Part shown: in pieces, positions 8,691 to 18,250 of the stretch
Layout: every line of letters starts with the position of its first letter
Numbering within the stretch: the stretch's first letter is position 1
From: Lewinellaceae bacterium
Lineage (GTDB): Bacteria > Bacteroidota > Bacteroidia > Chitinophagales > Saprospiraceae
Direction of reading: 5' to 3'
Length of the DNA stretch: 64,000 bases
Assembly: GCA_020636135.1 (NCBI GenBank)
Contig: JACJYK010000001.1
Coordinates: 2,900,501 to 2,964,500, forward strand
Notes under the pieces: model-generated
What the model was told of the DNA's origin: nothing
What the model saw: the letters and a program-made list of their open reading frames with translations, nothing else
Databases searched by the model: none
Translations under genes and position numbers: made by a program

Positions 8691-9749
8691 ATGGAGAAGG
8701 TACGGATAAAGGATATTGCGGCCATTGCTGGCGTATCTCCAGGTACAGTAGACCGCGTAATCCACAACCGTGGTAATGTTTCGGAAAAAGCCAGGCAACG
8801 CGTCCTGGAAGTAATGCAGGAATTAAACTACCAGCCGAATATCATCGCAAGTACGCTAGCCTACAATCGTACCTTCAGGCTGGCTATCATGACACCATCC
8901 CCAAAACACGATTCGTATTGGGAGCTCCCCTACTCAGGGATCACCAAAGCATGGAATAATGTTAAACATTATGGTGTGGTGATCGATGAGTATTTTTATC
9001 ATCCCCGTCTGGAAGCCTCTTTTCAGGCTCGTGCGAAACAAGTCCTGCAGGACCGGCCGGATGCCATTCTGCTAGCCGCTGAAACCGAAAAGGAAAGCCT
9101 CGACTTTATCCACTCCTGCCTGAAAAAGAACATTCAATGTATGCTGATCAACACCCTGCTAGAATCACCGGACATTATTGGATATGTCGGACAGGATTCA
9201 TTTCAAAGCGGTATCCTGGCTGCTAAACTGCTTTCAAGTGTCATTGAACCATCGGATTACCTGTTGATCATCCACGCAGAAGAATATTTTGAACAATCGA
9301 GACATCTGGTTGAAAAGGAACTTGGGTTCCGGCAATTTATGGAACAGCATAGTAATCCAAAAGTCGAGCACCTGGTTTTTAACAATCATCATGAAGATTA
9401 CATTCAAATGGAGCTGAGTGATTTCGTCAACCAGCATGGGGTGCCCGGAGGCATTTTCGTTTCCAATTCAAGAGGCCATTTGATAGCACAGGCGTTGAAT
9501 AATTTGAATATTCACACGAACATCGTCGGATTTGACCTCATCGAACCCAACATTCGTCTGCTAAACGAGGGATCCATTTTGTACCTGATCAACCAGAATG
9601 CTGAACTACAGGGCTATTATGCCCTGATGAGTATTGTAAATAAATGCATCCTTAAGAAAGAAGTCCCGGCCCGCCATTTTCTGCCCATTGATATTGTTGT
9701 GCCGGAAAATGTCTCGTACTATCTGGACACCATGCGCTGGATCACGTAA
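8691..9749 (+). CDS. LacI-family transcriptional regulator
   Basis: A 352-residue DNA-binding regulator. Residues 4-50 form the LacI helix-turn-helix plus hinge (IKDIAAIAGVSPGTVDRVIH, then NRGNVSEKARQRV and LNYQPN). The rest is a periplasmic-binding-protein-like effector domain, so a small sugar or derivative is the likely inducer. It lies between two FG-GAP/UnbV lipoprotein genes and 4 kb from susCD. CG-centred palindromes near its own promoter and upstream of susC suggest autoregulation and control of the uptake genes. The start ATG at 8691 leaves four residues before the helix-turn-helix, as is normal for the family. Confidence 0.9.
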   Translation: MEKVRIKDIAAIAGVSPGTVDRVIHNRGNVSEKARQRVLEVMQELNYQPNIIASTLAYNRTFRLAIMTPSPKHDSYWELPYSGITKAWNNVKHYGVVIDEYFYHPRLEASFQARAKQVLQDRPDAILLAAETEKESLDFIHSCLKKNIQCMLINTLLESPDIIGYVGQDSFQSGILAAKLLSSVIEPSDYLLIIHAEEYFEQSRHLVEKELGFRQFMEQHSNPKVEHLVFNNHHEDYIQMELSDFVNQHGVPGGIFVSNSRGHLIAQALNNLNIHTNIVGFDLIEPNIRLLNEGSILYLINQNAELQGYYALMSIVNKCILKKEVPARHFLPIDIVVPENVSYYLDTMRWIT

Positions 9750-9937
9750 CAATCTTTGGTTTATTTGCAGCGCCTCAACTTCCGGGCCATCAGCCAGCAA
9801 GCTATCCCTCCATCCACACTCAACCAGTTAGCATTCTGCGATTAAGGTTCGTCCAAACCATTTTAGTCGAAAATTGTATATTTCGCTCCATTGAGGTTGA
9901 ATTATCGACATAAATTCAATGCAAAAAGAAAGCTGAA

Positions 9938-12202
9938 ATGGATTGGGGCAGCGTAAAAGCAGGAATTCTTCTTTGCATCCTATTTGCTTGTAACACTTCA
10001 GAGAATGACCCTTCGGGCATTGCTATCTGTACGACCAAAGTAAAGCCTGACAAGGCTACCCGTGAAATGATTGACAAGGTCCAGTCGGCGTTCAATGCCA
10101 TTGATCCCCTCCAGGCCGAATACATCTTCAATAGCCGGCGTGCAGAACTCCTGGAGAAGAAAATGGATGGAATGAAACCGGGCACCGAGCGAAACCTGGT
10201 AGTCTATGACTATGGCATTGAATTATTGCGGGCAGGACAGACCGATAAAGCGATCGAAGTGTTCGAAAATTTCAATAACTACTTCAAGGATAAGTTTTTT
10301 ATCAACAAGGATAAAATCCTGGAGGAATTCAGAAAACAATTGGCTATCAGCTATATGCGCAAAGGTGAGCAGGAAAACTGCATCATCAATCACAACAACG
10401 AATCGTGCATCATTCCCCTGTCTCCCAAAGGTCAGCATATCAACAAAGAAGGATCAACCAAGGCCATCGAATACCTCAAAGAATGTCTTGAAACCGATCC
10501 GTTTGACTTTGAGAACCAATATCTGCTGAACATAGCTTACATGACGCTGGGCGGTTATCCGGACCAGGTTCCCGAAGAGTTTTTGATTCCCCAGTCTTAT
10601 TTTGATCAGCATAATTTTCCTAAGTTTCATGACATAGCAGGTTCCCTCGGTGTGGACGTGAATCACATGTCGGGGGGCGTCTGCCTGGATGATTTCAATA
10701 ACGACGGCTACCTCGATATCATGGTATCCTCCTGGGGCTACCAGGATCAGATCAGGTATTTTGAAAATGACCGGATGGGAGGGTTCATTGATAAGACTTC
10801 AGCAACCGGGCTCCTGGGAGTCACCGGCGGTCTGAACCTTAAGCATGCAGACTACAACAATGACGGAAACGTTGATTTCATCATCCTGCGGGGTTCCTGG
10901 TTGGAGAATTACGGCAAAATCCCCAATTCGCTGATCCGCAACAATGGGGACGGAACTTTTACCGACGTTACCATGGAGGCTGGTGTTTATTCCGAGGAAC
11001 CAACCCAGACCGCCATCTGGACTGATTTTAACCTCGATGGCTGGCTGGATCTTTTCATCGCCAATGAGTCATCCGACAAAGGAGCTTTCGGATGTGAGTT
11101 TTATCTGAACAACGGGGACGGGACCTTCAGTAACAAGACGATGGAGTCCGGCATTACAGAGATCGGCTATTTCAAGGGTGTGGACTCCGGCGATCTCAAT
11201 AACGATGGCTATCCGGATCTTTACCTATCCAATTTTAATGGTAAAAACCTCCTTTATTATAACGAAGGTGTAAAAGAGGGCGTATCCTTCCGGTTGGCGC
11301 CGGACAGTGTGGGCGTCTCCGATCCGACCCACAGTTTTTCAACCTGGATATTTGACTACAACAACGACGGGTTTGAAGATATTTTTGTCTCCGCCTACTC
11401 GGATGTGGAGCGTTCTGCCGCCAATATATTCATGGCGAATATCCGGTTGATGGAAGACCCCCGCGTAGATCAACGCACCCCCCGACTGTACCGGAATAAT
11501 GGTAATGGAACGTTTACCAATGTATCCCACGAGGCTGGCCTGACCGAACCATTATCCACCATGGGTTGCAACTTTGGTGACCTGGATAATGACGGCTATC
11601 TTGATTTTTACGCCGCCACTGGTGACCCCAGTTACATCTCTATCGTTCCCAATAAGATGTACCGGAATGTGAATGGAGAATCCTTTGAAGACGTCACTTT
11701 CAGCGGCGGTTTTGGCCACATCCAGAAAGGTCATGCCGTAGGATTTGCCGACCTGGACATGGACGGTGATCAGGACATCTATGCCGTTCTGGGGGGAGCT
11801 TACGAAGGCGATAACTTCCGGAATGTATTGTTCGAAAATCCGATCGGCAATCAAAACAACTGGATCAACATCAAACTGGAAGGTAAAACCTGCAACCGGT
11901 CTGCCATTGGTGCCAAAGTCATCGCCACCATCGAAGAAGATGGAAAGACCAGGAAAATATTCAATACTGTAGGAACCGGAGCCAGTTTCGGAGGAAACAG
12001 CTTATTGGCAGAAATTGGCCTGGGAAAGGCTGAAAGCATCAAAACCCTGGAAATAATCTGGCCGGATAAGGGAAGAACTACTTCTGTATTCAATGATGTC
12101 CCGGTAAATCAAGTGGTAAAAATCACCCAGGGTATCTCTGAAATACAATCAACCGGCTTATCCGCACTGACATTCGTCAAGACCGCTCACGAGCACCATT
12201 AG
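9938..12202 (+). CDS. TPR and FG-GAP/VCBS lipoprotein with ASPIC/UnbV domain
   Basis: A 754-residue lipoprotein (LFAC, Cys18). Residues of about 40-215 are helical and TPR-like. Then come seven or so FG-GAP/VCBS blades with DFNNDGYLDIMV, DYNNDGNVDFII, DLNNDGYPDLYL and DLDNDGYLDFYA calcium loops. The last 110 residues are an ASPIC/UnbV domain (NNWINIKLEG, AIGAKV, GNSLLAEIGLG, IIWPDKG). Its architecture differs from the 1,088-residue protein at 5046: it has one propeller and an added N-terminal helical part. It follows lacI on the same strand after 188 bases and is followed by simple repeats. Function is unproven; surface binding linked to SusCD uptake is the likely role. Confidence 0.87.
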   Translation: MDWGSVKAGILLCILFACNTSENDPSGIAICTTKVKPDKATREMIDKVQSAFNAIDPLQAEYIFNSRRAELLEKKMDGMKPGTERNLVVYDYGIELLRAGQTDKAIEVFENFNNYFKDKFFINKDKILEEFRKQLAISYMRKGEQENCIINHNNESCIIPLSPKGQHINKEGSTKAIEYLKECLETDPFDFENQYLLNIAYMTLGGYPDQVPEEFLIPQSYFDQHNFPKFHDIAGSLGVDVNHMSGGVCLDDFNNDGYLDIMVSSWGYQDQIRYFENDRMGGFIDKTSATGLLGVTGGLNLKHADYNNDGNVDFIILRGSWLENYGKIPNSLIRNNGDGTFTDVTMEAGVYSEEPTQTAIWTDFNLDGWLDLFIANESSDKGAFGCEFYLNNGDGTFSNKTMESGITEIGYFKGVDSGDLNNDGYPDLYLSNFNGKNLLYYNEGVKEGVSFRLAPDSVGVSDPTHSFSTWIFDYNNDGFEDIFVSAYSDVERSAANIFMANIRLMEDPRVDQRTPRLYRNNGNGTFTNVSHEAGLTEPLSTMGCNFGDLDNDGYLDFYAATGDPSYISIVPNKMYRNVNGESFEDVTFSGGFGHIQKGHAVGFADLDMDGDQDIYAVLGGAYEGDNFRNVLFENPIGNQNNWINIKLEGKTCNRSAIGAKVIATIEEDGKTRKIFNTVGTGASFGGNSLLAEIGLGKAESIKTLEIIWPDKGRTTSVFNDVPVNQVVKITQGISEIQSTGLSALTFVKTAHEHH

Positions 12203-12252
12203 AGAGATTTGAGATTTGAGATTTCAGATTTGAGATTTCAGATTTGAGATTG
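12203..12252. repeat. Heptamer array (GAGATTT-type)
   Basis: About seven tandem copies of GAGATTT/CAGATTT begin directly after the stop codon of the FG-GAP gene. The same heptamer forms a longer array at 44427-44504 near lon. Confidence 0.8.
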
Positions 12253-12377
12253 GCAAATTAAGTTGTATCAGACAAGACTGATTGCGGAAGTTGTTCATAT
12301 GGACATTCCGTGCATTCATCTTCTCAGGACGCTTTGAAGTTGGTCTTTATGGTCAAACTATTTCAGGCATGAACATC

Positions 12378-12984
12378 ACACCCCATACCCCATACCTTCT
12401 TTAGAGTTAATGAGTTAATCAGATGATGAGTTAATGTGTATGATGGAAAGATCGTACTATTGAAGCTATGGTCCCAGCCCATGCTGACTGAAGCGTCAGT
12501 ACCCCGTACCCTTCTTTTAAGTTAATGAGTTAATCAGGTGATGAGTTAATGTGTATGATGGAAAGATCGTACTATTAAAGCTGTGGTCCTAGCCCATGCT
12601 GACCGAAGCGTCAGTACCCCGCACCCTTCTTTTGAGTTAATGAGTTAATCAGGTGATGAGTTAATGTGTATGATGGAAAGATCGTACTATTGAAGCTATG
12701 GTCCCAGCCCATGCTGAACGAAGCGTCAGTACCTCATACCCCATGCCCTTCTTTTGAGTTAATGAGTTAATCAGGTGATGAGTTCATGTGTATGATGGAA
12801 AGATCGTACTATTGAAGCTATGGTCCCAGCCCATGCTGACCGAAGCGTCAGTACCTCACACCCCATACCCTTCTTTTGAGTTAATGAGTTAATCAGGTGA
12901 TGAGTTAATGTGTATGATGGAAAGATCGTACTATTGAAGCTATGGTCCCAGCCCATGCTGACCGAAGCGTCAGTACCCCATACC
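12378..12984 (+). repeat. Five tandem copies of a 115/122-bp intergenic repeat
   Basis: The landmark GTTAATGAGTTAATC recurs near 12406, 12521, 12636, 12758 and 12880, giving periods of 115, 115, 122 and 122 bases. The extra 7 bases of the longer period are one more CATACCC-type heptamer at the unit junction. Each unit contains three GAGTTAAT-like sub-repeats, a GGAAAGATCGTACTATTGAA core and a small hairpin, CTGAC-CGAAGC-GTCAG. The copies are nearly identical. The same unit occurs in reverse orientation at 22969-23260. No unique spacers separate the copies, so it is not a CRISPR array. Confidence 0.9.
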
Positions 12985-13005
12985 TAATATCTAACTTCCC
13001 CAATA

Positions 13006-13043
13006 AAAAAATGGCTACCCGAAAATTCGACTAGCCATTTTTT
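13006..13043 (-). terminator. Intrinsic terminator after susD
   Basis: Arms 13006-13017 and 13032-13043 form a 12-bp stem (core TGGCTA/TAGCCA extended by A-T pairs) with a 14-base loop and a U-run on either strand. It lies 21 bases after the susD stop and closes the susCD operon; it could act in both directions. Confidence 0.8.
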
Positions 13044-13064
13044 ATTTTAAAAGAGATTTAATCC

Positions 13065-14645
13065 CTAGAAGTTTGGTCCTCCGGTATCCCACCACAGGTG
13101 CGTACCGATCTCATCAGGGCCACCCAGTTTCTGTGTAGCGTCAGCCACACCGCCCGGGTTGTTGGAACGCTCGCCATTGACAAATGGCATACGTCTCAGG
13201 AAGTCGTCTTTTGCGATGACACCCCAATCTGCGTTACTGTCGTTCTGGTAATTGTAAGGAAGTTTCGGATAACCGGTACGACGGTGATCCACCCAAATTT
13301 CAATGCTATTGTGAACAGCGGCAATCCATTTCTGGGTCATGATCTTCTCCAGCTGTACCTCTTTGTCGTCCGCTTCGTCCCATTTTACCGGAACTTTGAT
13401 TCTGCTGATAAAGTCATTGACATCACCACTTGCTTTTGGATCATCATAATCCAGCGGCAGGAAGGTTTCGTCCTGTTGCAGATAAGCATCCACACCGGCT
13501 GCGCCCCATTCGGCAAAGCTTTCTCTTACACCGGTTTCGTAATTTTGCTGAGCGCTACCAGCACCAGCCCATCCACGCAGAGCAGCTTCAGCAAGGAGAA
13601 AATACGTTTCACTGGAAGCAAAGCATCTCCGTGCCGGCCAGGTAATGAATGCCGTTGCAATCGTTGAATACGTGAGACGGTCGTCTTTTGCAACTAAAGT
13701 AGCACCGTTACGTACCCCTTTGTACGGGAAATCCGGGTGATCGGGATAGAGGGTATTGTCTGTCGCCGGATCAAAGTATTTGGAAACACGGGGGTCTTTA
13801 TAACCACCGAGTACCGATTCCATCGTAGCACTCATACGCGTGTCACCCCATCCAAAGCAAATCCGGGCAGGACGGAAAAATCCATCGTAATTCTTGATGT
13901 AAAAATTATCGGATGTGGTTGTGATCATGCCTCCGGGAGCTGCTATGGCTTTTTCTCCCTGGGTTTTGGCCAATGCGGGGCTTACCTTTGAAATACGCAT
14001 GGCTAATTGCAGGCGCATGCTGTTAGCAAGTTTAATCCAGGCACTGACATCCCCCTGAAAACTGTCATCAAACTTCGTCATACCACCGTAGTCCACGTTA
14101 CGACTGAAGGCGTCGACAATTTCATCCAATTCCGCAAACCAGGTATTGTACAGTGTTTCTTCACTGTCGTACAAAATGGTTTTATCCGATGAACCATAAT
14201 TCGAGTAGATGATCGGGCCATGATAGGCAGACAATCTGGAAGCTGCCAGAACACGAAGCAACTTAGCCCAGGCAACAAATACTTCATTATTCTCTGCTTC
14301 AGCGATTTGCAAGACCTGGCGCACAGGAGCGAAGATGGATCCGTAGATACGGCCCCAGTAACTATTCCAGCGAATGTAATAGGTTGTGTTGTTAACACCC
14401 CCTACAAAAGGTGTCGGGGTACCTAACTGTCGGGTAAAGGACTCATTACACAAGTTGTGTTCAATCTGGTCCCCGAAGATGTTGTTGAGCATCGTTGGGA
14501 AATACGCTCCAACGTGATTGTTGTCCTGCCTTAAGGATTCATCCGAGATCTGATAAGGATTGGTGTTTAATTCAGCAAAATCCTTCGTGCAACCGGAATA
14601 TAAGGTAAGAACAATTAGAATGGAAAATATGCTTAGCTTTTTCAT
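13065..14645 (-). CDS. SusD/RagB-family nutrient-binding outer-membrane lipoprotein
   Basis: A 526-residue surface lipoprotein with signal peptide and lipobox (YSGC, Cys19), followed by the FAELNTNPYQI stretch typical of the SusD-like_2 branch. SusD proteins cap the SusC barrel and hand over oligomeric nutrients. It starts 11 bases after susC and ends at a strong terminator, so the pair forms one operon. The ligand cannot be told from sequence; many SusD-like_2 proteins serve peptides or non-starch glycans. No glycoside hydrolase or peptidase is directly linked to it. Confidence 0.92.
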   Translation of the reverse strand: MKKLSIFSILIVLTLYSGCTKDFAELNTNPYQISDESLRQDNNHVGAYFPTMLNNIFGDQIEHNLCNESFTRQLGTPTPFVGGVNNTTYYIRWNSYWGRIYGSIFAPVRQVLQIAEAENNEVFVAWAKLLRVLAASRLSAYHGPIIYSNYGSSDKTILYDSEETLYNTWFAELDEIVDAFSRNVDYGGMTKFDDSFQGDVSAWIKLANSMRLQLAMRISKVSPALAKTQGEKAIAAPGGMITTTSDNFYIKNYDGFFRPARICFGWGDTRMSATMESVLGGYKDPRVSKYFDPATDNTLYPDHPDFPYKGVRNGATLVAKDDRLTYSTIATAFITWPARRCFASSETYFLLAEAALRGWAGAGSAQQNYETGVRESFAEWGAAGVDAYLQQDETFLPLDYDDPKASGDVNDFISRIKVPVKWDEADDKEVQLEKIMTQKWIAAVHNSIEIWVDHRRTGYPKLPYNYQNDSNADWGVIAKDDFLRRMPFVNGERSNNPGGVADATQKLGGPDEIGTHLWWDTGGPNF

Positions 14646-14656
14646 ATTGTCAGTTC

Positions 14657-17641
14657 TTAAAAATTAATGTTGATGTTAAACCCAATTGTCCTCGTTGCTG
14701 GTGTATTGAAGGTGTCCAGTGAATTTGAACTCCGGTCTGTGCTCATAGCCAATTCCGGATCAAATGGAGCCTTCAAATAAAGCAATAACAGGTTCTGACC
14801 AACAAGTGAAATGGTCGTTTGTGCTTTTGAGAACAATTTGGGACTGTAGGTCAGTGCAAACTGTGTCAGGCGCACGTTGGTCCGGTCATAAACATAGGGT
14901 TCGCCGATACCATTCCGGTCACCGACTGCCCGATACCAAAGTTCGGCATCTACCTTTGAAACAGGCGTTTCATTTTGTACGGCATTAACAGTTACTCCAC
15001 CAGCATCACGGGCATCGGCTGTTCTTTTCGACACACCAGCTCCGTCAAGCATGGCTTGGGTCTGGCTGAAACACACACCGCCGAATTTACCATTCACGAT
15101 GAAGTTCACGCCAAAGTCACCAAATTTAAAGTTGTTATTCCAACCCAAGCTCCAATCCGGGTTCAGGTTACCAACCAGTTCCTGCATGGCTGTCTTTAAA
15201 GGTTTGCCATTGTTGGGATCAAGAATGATCCGGTCCTGGTCATCCCTTTGGAATTTGTAGACATAAAGATCTCCAATGGAACCTCCAGCTACAAAACGTG
15301 AACCATAGCCTTCTGAATCACCTGTGCTGATGGAGGCCAGGTCAGGATGCATCTCCACAACTTCATTTTTGTTACTCCAGAAGTTGAAGGAAGTAGTCCA
15401 CAGCAGCTTAGGCGTATAAACCGGGGTAAAGTCCAGGGTCATCTCAATACCCTTGTTAACAATCTTACCCGCGTTAACATAATACCGCGTATATCCGGAA
15501 CCGGAAGGTGCCGGCAGGTTAATGAACTGATCGGTACTTACCGTATTGTAGTAGGTAAAGTCAACTCCGATCCGGTCGTCCAGAAAACGCCAGTTGGTAC
15601 CGTATTCGCTACTGGTGATGATTTCCGGTTTCAGGTTTTCAAAAGGTTGCTGGGTATTACGGTTTACACCGCCTGAGGATGCAATTGTATTCTGAGGATT
15701 AACTACGTTGAAAGGTACTTCATTACCCACTTTGGTATTGGAGTATCTGATCTTGGCAAAAGTGATTGCTTCTGGCAATTCGATCATTTTACTCAATATC
15801 AAGGTCGCTCCGAAGGAAGGATAGAAATAAGATTCGTTACCAGTGCCGGCGAGGGAAGATGCCCAGTCATTACGGCCGGATAGATCAACGTATACCATAT
15901 CCTTGTATCCTACCGTAGCATTCGCGAACACAGCCTGCTTAACCAGGCGGCTGTTCAGTGTTGACTGCACCTGAACATTCGGCGGCAGGTTCTGGAAGTA
16001 AAATTCATTGGCATAGATCAATCCATTATTGGCATCTCCATCAACCCGGGTACCTAACCCGAATACGGTTTTCTGATAGCTGGATCCTCCGATAACACCC
16101 AAACTGAAATCTCCAAAGCGATCGTTGTAGTTCAGGATAGCATCGGTATAGAGGAGCTGATCGGTATAGTTCCAGTAATCCCAGCTTCCGTTAGGATGCA
16201 CGTTGGTGGTATTACCACCACTGGTAAACCGCTGTTCCTGCAGCTTGTCTGCGTAGTCATAGTTTCCACGTGCGGATATCGTAAGCTTATCACTGATTTT
16301 GTAGTCCAGGTTCACACTACCGATCATCCTGTTTGTCTTATCAGTACGTGGTTGCTCATGCAACAACCAGTAAGGATTGGACTGATGGTGGTCGATAACA
16401 AACCAGTTCTGGCCAATCACATTACGGTCAGGATCGACGACTGAATAGTTTTCCTTGTAATATTCAAAATCACGGTCTCTCGGGAAGTAATAAAGTCCCG
16501 ACAGTGGATTCAGATAGTAACCGGTAGCCGGACGGTTTTTACCCAATTCATTGGTCAGGATCACATTCGAGCCAATGGTCAGTTTATCGTTCAGCATTTT
16601 AGTGGACTGCTTGAAGGTCACATTATACCGGTTGTAGGTATTCAGCGGAACAATGCCCCGGGCGTTCACATTGCCAAATGAAAAGTATGCTTTGGTTCTG
16701 TTGGTACCACCGCTGACCGAGATCGAGTTGATCTGATTCAGTCCGGTCTGGAAGAAATCATCCACATAATCACTTGGATAATTCCCCGCTGTTGATGACC
16801 AGCTTTCCTTGGCACCACCAACACTACCATACTTGAATTGCAATTCGGGTTTGAGCAGAATATTTTCGAAGGTCAGACCGGTGCTAAAATTGACTTTTGC
16901 AGGTCCTTCTTTCCCAGATTTGGTCGTTATCAGAACCACCCCGTTTGCGCCCTGGCTTCCATAGAGGGCAGCTGCATTGGAGCCTCTCAGAATGGTGAGG
17001 CTTTCGATGTCATCCGGGTTCAACTGGGACATACCATCACCACCGTCAAATCCGCCCCACATACCGGGTTGGCTGGTACGGTTGTTAGCCATAGGAATAC
17101 CGTCGATGACAAAGAGTGGGTCACTGTTTCCATTCAAAGACTTATCACCCCTCAATACGACCCGGGTGGATCCGCCTGGTCCGGAGGAGCTCTTCTTGAT
17201 CTCCACACCGGCAGCTTTTCCGGATAAGCTGTTCAGGAAGTTGATGTCCCGCGCTTCCAACAGCTCATTAGCCCCAACCGTTTGCTGAGCATAGGTCAGT
17301 GAACTCTTTTCCCGCTCGATTCCAAGAGCGGTTACAACCACTTCCTCGAGGCCGATCCCTTCTTCCAGGGAAATATCAATCACGGATCGCCCTTCTACCG
17401 GAACTTCAGCAGTTGTAAATCCAGTGTACGAGAACTCCAGGACCCCGTCGGCCGGAACATTCAGGGAATATTTACCATCAATATCGGTGACGGTACCATT
17501 GGAGGATGTTCCTTTCAACAGAACGTTCACTCCAATTAAAGGGTCACCCTCTACTGAGGTTACCGTCCCTGTGACGGTGTGTTGGGCCATAATCCCCGTA
17601 CTAACACATAGTATGGCAAGAATGGTAAAAAATAGTTTCAT
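14657..17641 (-). CDS. SusC/RagA-family TonB-linked outer-membrane transporter
   Basis: A 994-residue outer-membrane protein: signal peptide (1-19), carboxypeptidase-regulatory-like domain (about 20-100, TVTGTVTSVEGDPLIGVNV), plug with the SusC signature (EVVVTALGIEREKSS and GDKSLNGNSDPLFVIDGIP), and a beta-barrel ending in an aromatic residue (NININF). It imports large nutrients using TonB energy and works with the SusD protein 11 bases downstream. The 5' region is long (over 600 bases) and holds a LacI-type operator candidate at 18041-18056. At 994 residues it is of normal size for the family. Confidence 0.94.
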   Translation of the reverse strand: MKLFFTILAILCVSTGIMAQHTVTGTVTSVEGDPLIGVNVLLKGTSSNGTVTDIDGKYSLNVPADGVLEFSYTGFTTAEVPVEGRSVIDISLEEGIGLEEVVVTALGIEREKSSLTYAQQTVGANELLEARDINFLNSLSGKAAGVEIKKSSSGPGGSTRVVLRGDKSLNGNSDPLFVIDGIPMANNRTSQPGMWGGFDGGDGMSQLNPDDIESLTILRGSNAAALYGSQGANGVVLITTKSGKEGPAKVNFSTGLTFENILLKPELQFKYGSVGGAKESWSSTAGNYPSDYVDDFFQTGLNQINSISVSGGTNRTKAYFSFGNVNARGIVPLNTYNRYNVTFKQSTKMLNDKLTIGSNVILTNELGKNRPATGYYLNPLSGLYYFPRDRDFEYYKENYSVVDPDRNVIGQNWFVIDHHQSNPYWLLHEQPRTDKTNRMIGSVNLDYKISDKLTISARGNYDYADKLQEQRFTSGGNTTNVHPNGSWDYWNYTDQLLYTDAILNYNDRFGDFSLGVIGGSSYQKTVFGLGTRVDGDANNGLIYANEFYFQNLPPNVQVQSTLNSRLVKQAVFANATVGYKDMVYVDLSGRNDWASSLAGTGNESYFYPSFGATLILSKMIELPEAITFAKIRYSNTKVGNEVPFNVVNPQNTIASSGGVNRNTQQPFENLKPEIITSSEYGTNWRFLDDRIGVDFTYYNTVSTDQFINLPAPSGSGYTRYYVNAGKIVNKGIEMTLDFTPVYTPKLLWTTSFNFWSNKNEVVEMHPDLASISTGDSEGYGSRFVAGGSIGDLYVYKFQRDDQDRIILDPNNGKPLKTAMQELVGNLNPDWSLGWNNNFKFGDFGVNFIVNGKFGGVCFSQTQAMLDGAGVSKRTADARDAGGVTVNAVQNETPVSKVDAELWYRAVGDRNGIGEPYVYDRTNVRLTQFALTYSPKLFSKAQTTISLVGQNLLLLYLKAPFDPELAMSTDRSSNSLDTFNTPATRTIGFNININF

Positions 17642-18040
17642 AAACGATTAATTTTCATGATTGGAAAAATGATATTAGGCATTTCGATATAATCATAGAA
17701 TAATAATACACTAAACTTTTTACCAATTATAACTTTTGATCTGCAAATATTTCAAAAGTGGAAAGAGGGGTTGTAAAAGTTCCAGCTGATGATAATTGCA
17801 GTCGATATTGAATTGTTGGTCATTCCATTTCAATCCGCATAGATCCTGATGCCACCGCCCGGATTAAACCATCAACCAGGATCTTGCCCACTTGAGCCTA
17901 CCCATAGCTATCCCGCCATCCCTAATCAAAACTTCTTACCTGCTCAAACCTGTCTTTTAGAGATGATAACGTACAGTATCAATAAAATGCTTATCCGTAA
18001 TATGAAATGATATGATGGAACAAAATATAGAATTTTATTA

Positions 18041-18056
18041 TTGTATGCGCACACAA
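18041..18056. promoter_or_regulatory. Candidate LacI-family operator upstream of susC
   Basis: TTGTATGCGCACACAA is palindromic in all but one base pair and centred on CG. Its inner 14 bases match the palindrome at 8417-8430 in 12 positions. It lies 400 bases before the susC start, so the susC promoter would need to be far upstream or the site would act at a distance. Confidence 0.5.
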
Positions 18057-18225
18057 TTTGCAAAATTTTAGTTGGTATTTGAATTTTGTTGAAGATTACA
18101 GCAGAAGTATGGAACTTTTTAGCTGAAACATAAACCTCAGAAATTAATGCAAATTGCAATAGCCAGACTAATGCCGGCACACAAACCGTCGGGCGATTTG
18201 TTACCCTTGGATTGTTCATTTTCGA

Positions 18226-18233
18226 TACCTTTG
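18226..18233 (+). promoter_or_regulatory. Candidate -7 promoter element of the TPR membrane protein gene
   Basis: TACCTTTG fits TAnnTTTG exactly and lies 17 bases before the ATG at 18251. A TTTG at 18197-18200 is a weak -33 candidate, but the 25-base spacing is longer than usual. If it is used, the upstream TTG start at 18212 cannot be the real one. Confidence 0.4.
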
Positions 18234-18250
18234 AGCCAAATCAGATAATC

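Larger units (their letters stand above)
12203..13064. other. Repeat-filled intergenic region
   Basis: This 862-base stretch has no credible gene. It contains a heptamer array (12203-12252), five tandem 115/122-bp units (12378-12984) and the susD terminator (13006-13043). Short reading frames inside, such as 12771-12956 minus, are made of repeat sequence. Confidence 0.8.
17642..18250. other. Long AT-rich region upstream of susC
   Basis: A 609-base divergent region between susC and the TPR membrane protein gene. It contains the palindrome at 18041-18056 and the -7-like element at 18226-18233. The 91-codon frame at 17944-18219 (minus) has no recognisable features, lies across the palindrome and is not accepted as a gene. 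Confidence 0.6.

Noticed and set aside
12771..12956. 61-codon reading frame on the minus strand
   Set aside because: It consists of one and a half copies of the tandem repeat and has no protein features.
12378..12984. Possible CRISPR array
   Set aside because: Units of 115-122 bases are contiguous and nearly identical, with no unique spacers and no cas genes in the window.
17944..18219. 91-codon reading frame on the minus strand upstream of susC
   Set aside because: No family, AT-driven composition, TTG or weak start, and it covers the palindrome and the promoter region of the divergent gene.
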